Source: an uncultured Collinsella sp. (GTDB lineage Bacteria; Actinomycetota; Coriobacteriia; Coriobacteriales; Coriobacteriaceae). Taken from it: a stretch of 64,000 bases of DNA. The position numbers and the translations under genes were made by a program. Numbering within the stretch: the stretch's first letter is position 1; the number at the start of each line of letters is the position of its first letter. Below, piece by piece: positions 62,896-64,000 of the stretch. The stretch is taken from positions 1-64,000 of the forward strand of contig URPK01000002.1 of NCBI GenBank assembly GCA_900549715.1. Reading direction: 5' to 3'. Under the pieces are notes generated by a model. It was given only the letters and a program-made list of their open reading frames with translations. It ran no database searches and was not told the origin of the DNA.

Positions 62896-64000
62896 TTACT
62901 CGCCCTCCGAGGTCTCGGCATCGTCCGCGACATCCGCCGCATCGACAACCTCGACGCCCTCATCCGCAACGTCGGCCACGTCAATGGCCTCAACGGCAAC
63001 GTCCTCGCCAGCGTCCTCGAGCTCCTCGTACTCCGAGAAGTCCTCAGCGCCCTCAAAGTCAAAGGCGCGCTGGCAAATGCGGACCTCGTCGCCCGCACGG
63101 CAACCGGCCTTCTCGAGCGCGTCGTCAACACCCATACGCGCAAACTTGTGCTGCAGATAAATGACAGCTTCCTCGTTTTCCCAATCGGTCTGGATGACCA
63201 TGCGCTCAATCGCGCGACCAACCACACGGAAGGCACCGGGCTCTTCCTGGACAATGCGGAAACGCTTCTCGCGCTGCAGACGGCGGCGCTCCCACTCCTC
63301 GTCGCGCAGATCGACTGGCTCAGCGGAGACCACCAACTCGGCACGCAGCTTAGCCACCTGCTCGCCCACGGCAAGCATCAGCGTGTTGAGGCCGGCGCCC
63401 GTCACGGCGGACACGGCAAAGAACATATGTCCATCGTCGAGCGCGGCGCGCTTGAGGTCGGCAATCTTGTCGGCCGTGCCCGGCGCATCGCACTTGTTGG
63501 CGACGACGATCTGCGGACGCTCCGAAAGCTCGGCGCCATACTGCTCGAGCTCACGGTTGATGATACGGTAATCCTCGACCGGATCGCGATCCTCAAACCC
63601 GCCCGTCATGTCAACGACATGCATGATGAGCGCCGTGCGCTCAATGTGGCGCAGGAACTGGTGGCCCAGGCCCTTGCCCTCGCTCGCGCCCTCGATCAAA
63701 CCAGGAACGTCGGCAACGACGTAAGAATACTCACCGGCACGCACCATGCCGAGGTTCGGCACGAGCGTTGTAAACGGATAGTCGGCGATCTTGGGACGGG
63801 CGGCACTCATGCGCGCGATAAGCGAGGACTTGCCCACCGAGGGGAAACCCACGAGCGCGGCATCGGCCATAAGCTTCATCTCAAGCTCAATCCAGTGCTC
63901 CTCGGCCGGTTCGCCCAGCTGAGCGAACGCGGGCGCGCGACGCACCGACGTCACAAAGTGCGTGTTGCCCAGGCCACCGGCACCGCCGGGCGCCACGACA
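62896..64000 (-). CDS. obgE: GTPase ObgE/CgtA, N-terminal part outside the window
   Basis: Ribosome-associated GTPase of the Obg family. The visible 368 or so residues begin within the glycine-rich Obg domain (APGGAGGLGNTHFVTSVRRAP), followed by G1 GFPSVGKSS, G3 DVPG, G4 ANKCD and the OCT domain (FRVVGRAIERMVIQTDWENE). The C terminus carries a very acidic, Val/Asp/Ala-rich tail of about 55 residues. The gene is cut by the window edge, so its start is not seen. Confidence 0.95.
   Translation of the reverse strand, partial: VVAPGGAGGLGNTHFVTSVRRAPAFAQLGEPAEEHWIELEMKLMADAALVGFPSVGKSSLIARMSAARPKIADYPFTTLVPNLGMVRAGEYSYVVADVPGLIEGASEGKGLGHQFLRHIERTALIMHVVDMTGGFEDRDPVEDYRIINRELEQYGAELSERPQIVVANKCDAPGTADKIADLKRAALDDGHMFFAVSAVTGAGLNTLMLAVGEQVAKLRAELVVSAEPVDLRDEEWERRRLQREKRFRIVQEEPGAFRVVGRAIERMVIQTDWENEEAVIYLQHKFARMGVDDALEKAGCRAGDEVRICQRAFDFEGAEDFSEYEELEDAGEDVAVEAIDVADVADEGVEVVDAADVADDAETSEGE

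Overview
The window is a stretch of housekeeping chromosome from a high-GC, anaerobic actinobacterium, most likely a Coriobacteriia member such as Collinsella. This assignment is inferred from protein character. The window has an actinobacterial-type integration host factor next to gmk and rpoZ, a clostridial-style anaerobic gene set (AdhE, PPDK with its PpsR regulator, PyrK/PyrD-B), two-subunit glycyl-tRNA synthetase (GlyQ/GlyS), TrmFO, and competence genes. GTG and TTG starts and one- to four-base stop/start overlaps are very common. Almost all genes are on the minus strand; the plus-strand genes are rpmB, adhE, a phosphotransferase and dinB.

Layout, left to right. 143-7952: pnp and rpsO, then the block mtaB-phoH-ybeY-dgkA-era-recO. 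7962-14811: two DnaJ-type proteins (one membrane-anchored), hemW, dus, lepA, rpsT. 14945-18999: holA, comEC, comEA. 19213-21623: mihF, gmk, rpoZ, thiI. 21863-27186: the complete pyrimidine operon pyrR-pyrB-pyrC-pyrK-pyrD-pyrF behind an attenuator. 27638-32644: rpmB, a RAYT transposase element with matching inverted ends, adhE, and an APH-like phosphotransferase. 32822-42935: rpsB-tsf, pyrH-frr-uppS-cdsA-dxr-rseP-ispG-proS, i.e. ribosome recycling, the undecaprenyl and CDP-diacylglycerol lipid steps, the isoprenoid (MEP) pathway, a site-2 protease and prolyl-tRNA synthetase. 43155-49342: xerC-type recombinase, trmFO, dprA, comM, yraN, rnhB. 49436-57629: rplS, ppdK, ppsR, glyS, glyQ, lepB. 57632-59556: rpsP, khpA, rimM, trmD. 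59758-61011: dinB. 61111-64000: obgE (cut by the window end), nadD, yqeK, rsfS.

The genes fall into large co-directional transcription units bounded by well-formed intrinsic terminators and, in several places, recognisable promoters (rpsB, rplS, rpsP, rpmB, adhE, pyrR). DNA-uptake functions are spread over two clusters (comEA/comEC and dprA/comM), so the strain probably has at least part of a transformation system. The pyrimidine operon seems controlled by transcription attenuation: a terminator hairpin, a competing antiterminator and a PyrR-loop-like hairpin can all be drawn from the sequence.

No obvious new multi-gene system (defence island, BGC, CRISPR, prophage) is present. The most unusual items are: a DnaJ paralogue whose second C-terminal domain is replaced by membrane segments; an RseP protease with an inserted winged-helix-like region; a xerC reading frame that appears to need an ATA start; the RAYT element; a 35-bp perfect inverted repeat between ppsR and ppdK; a structured inverted repeat, possibly a small RNA, between mihF and pyrF; and tandem LacI-family-like operators upstream of adhE.
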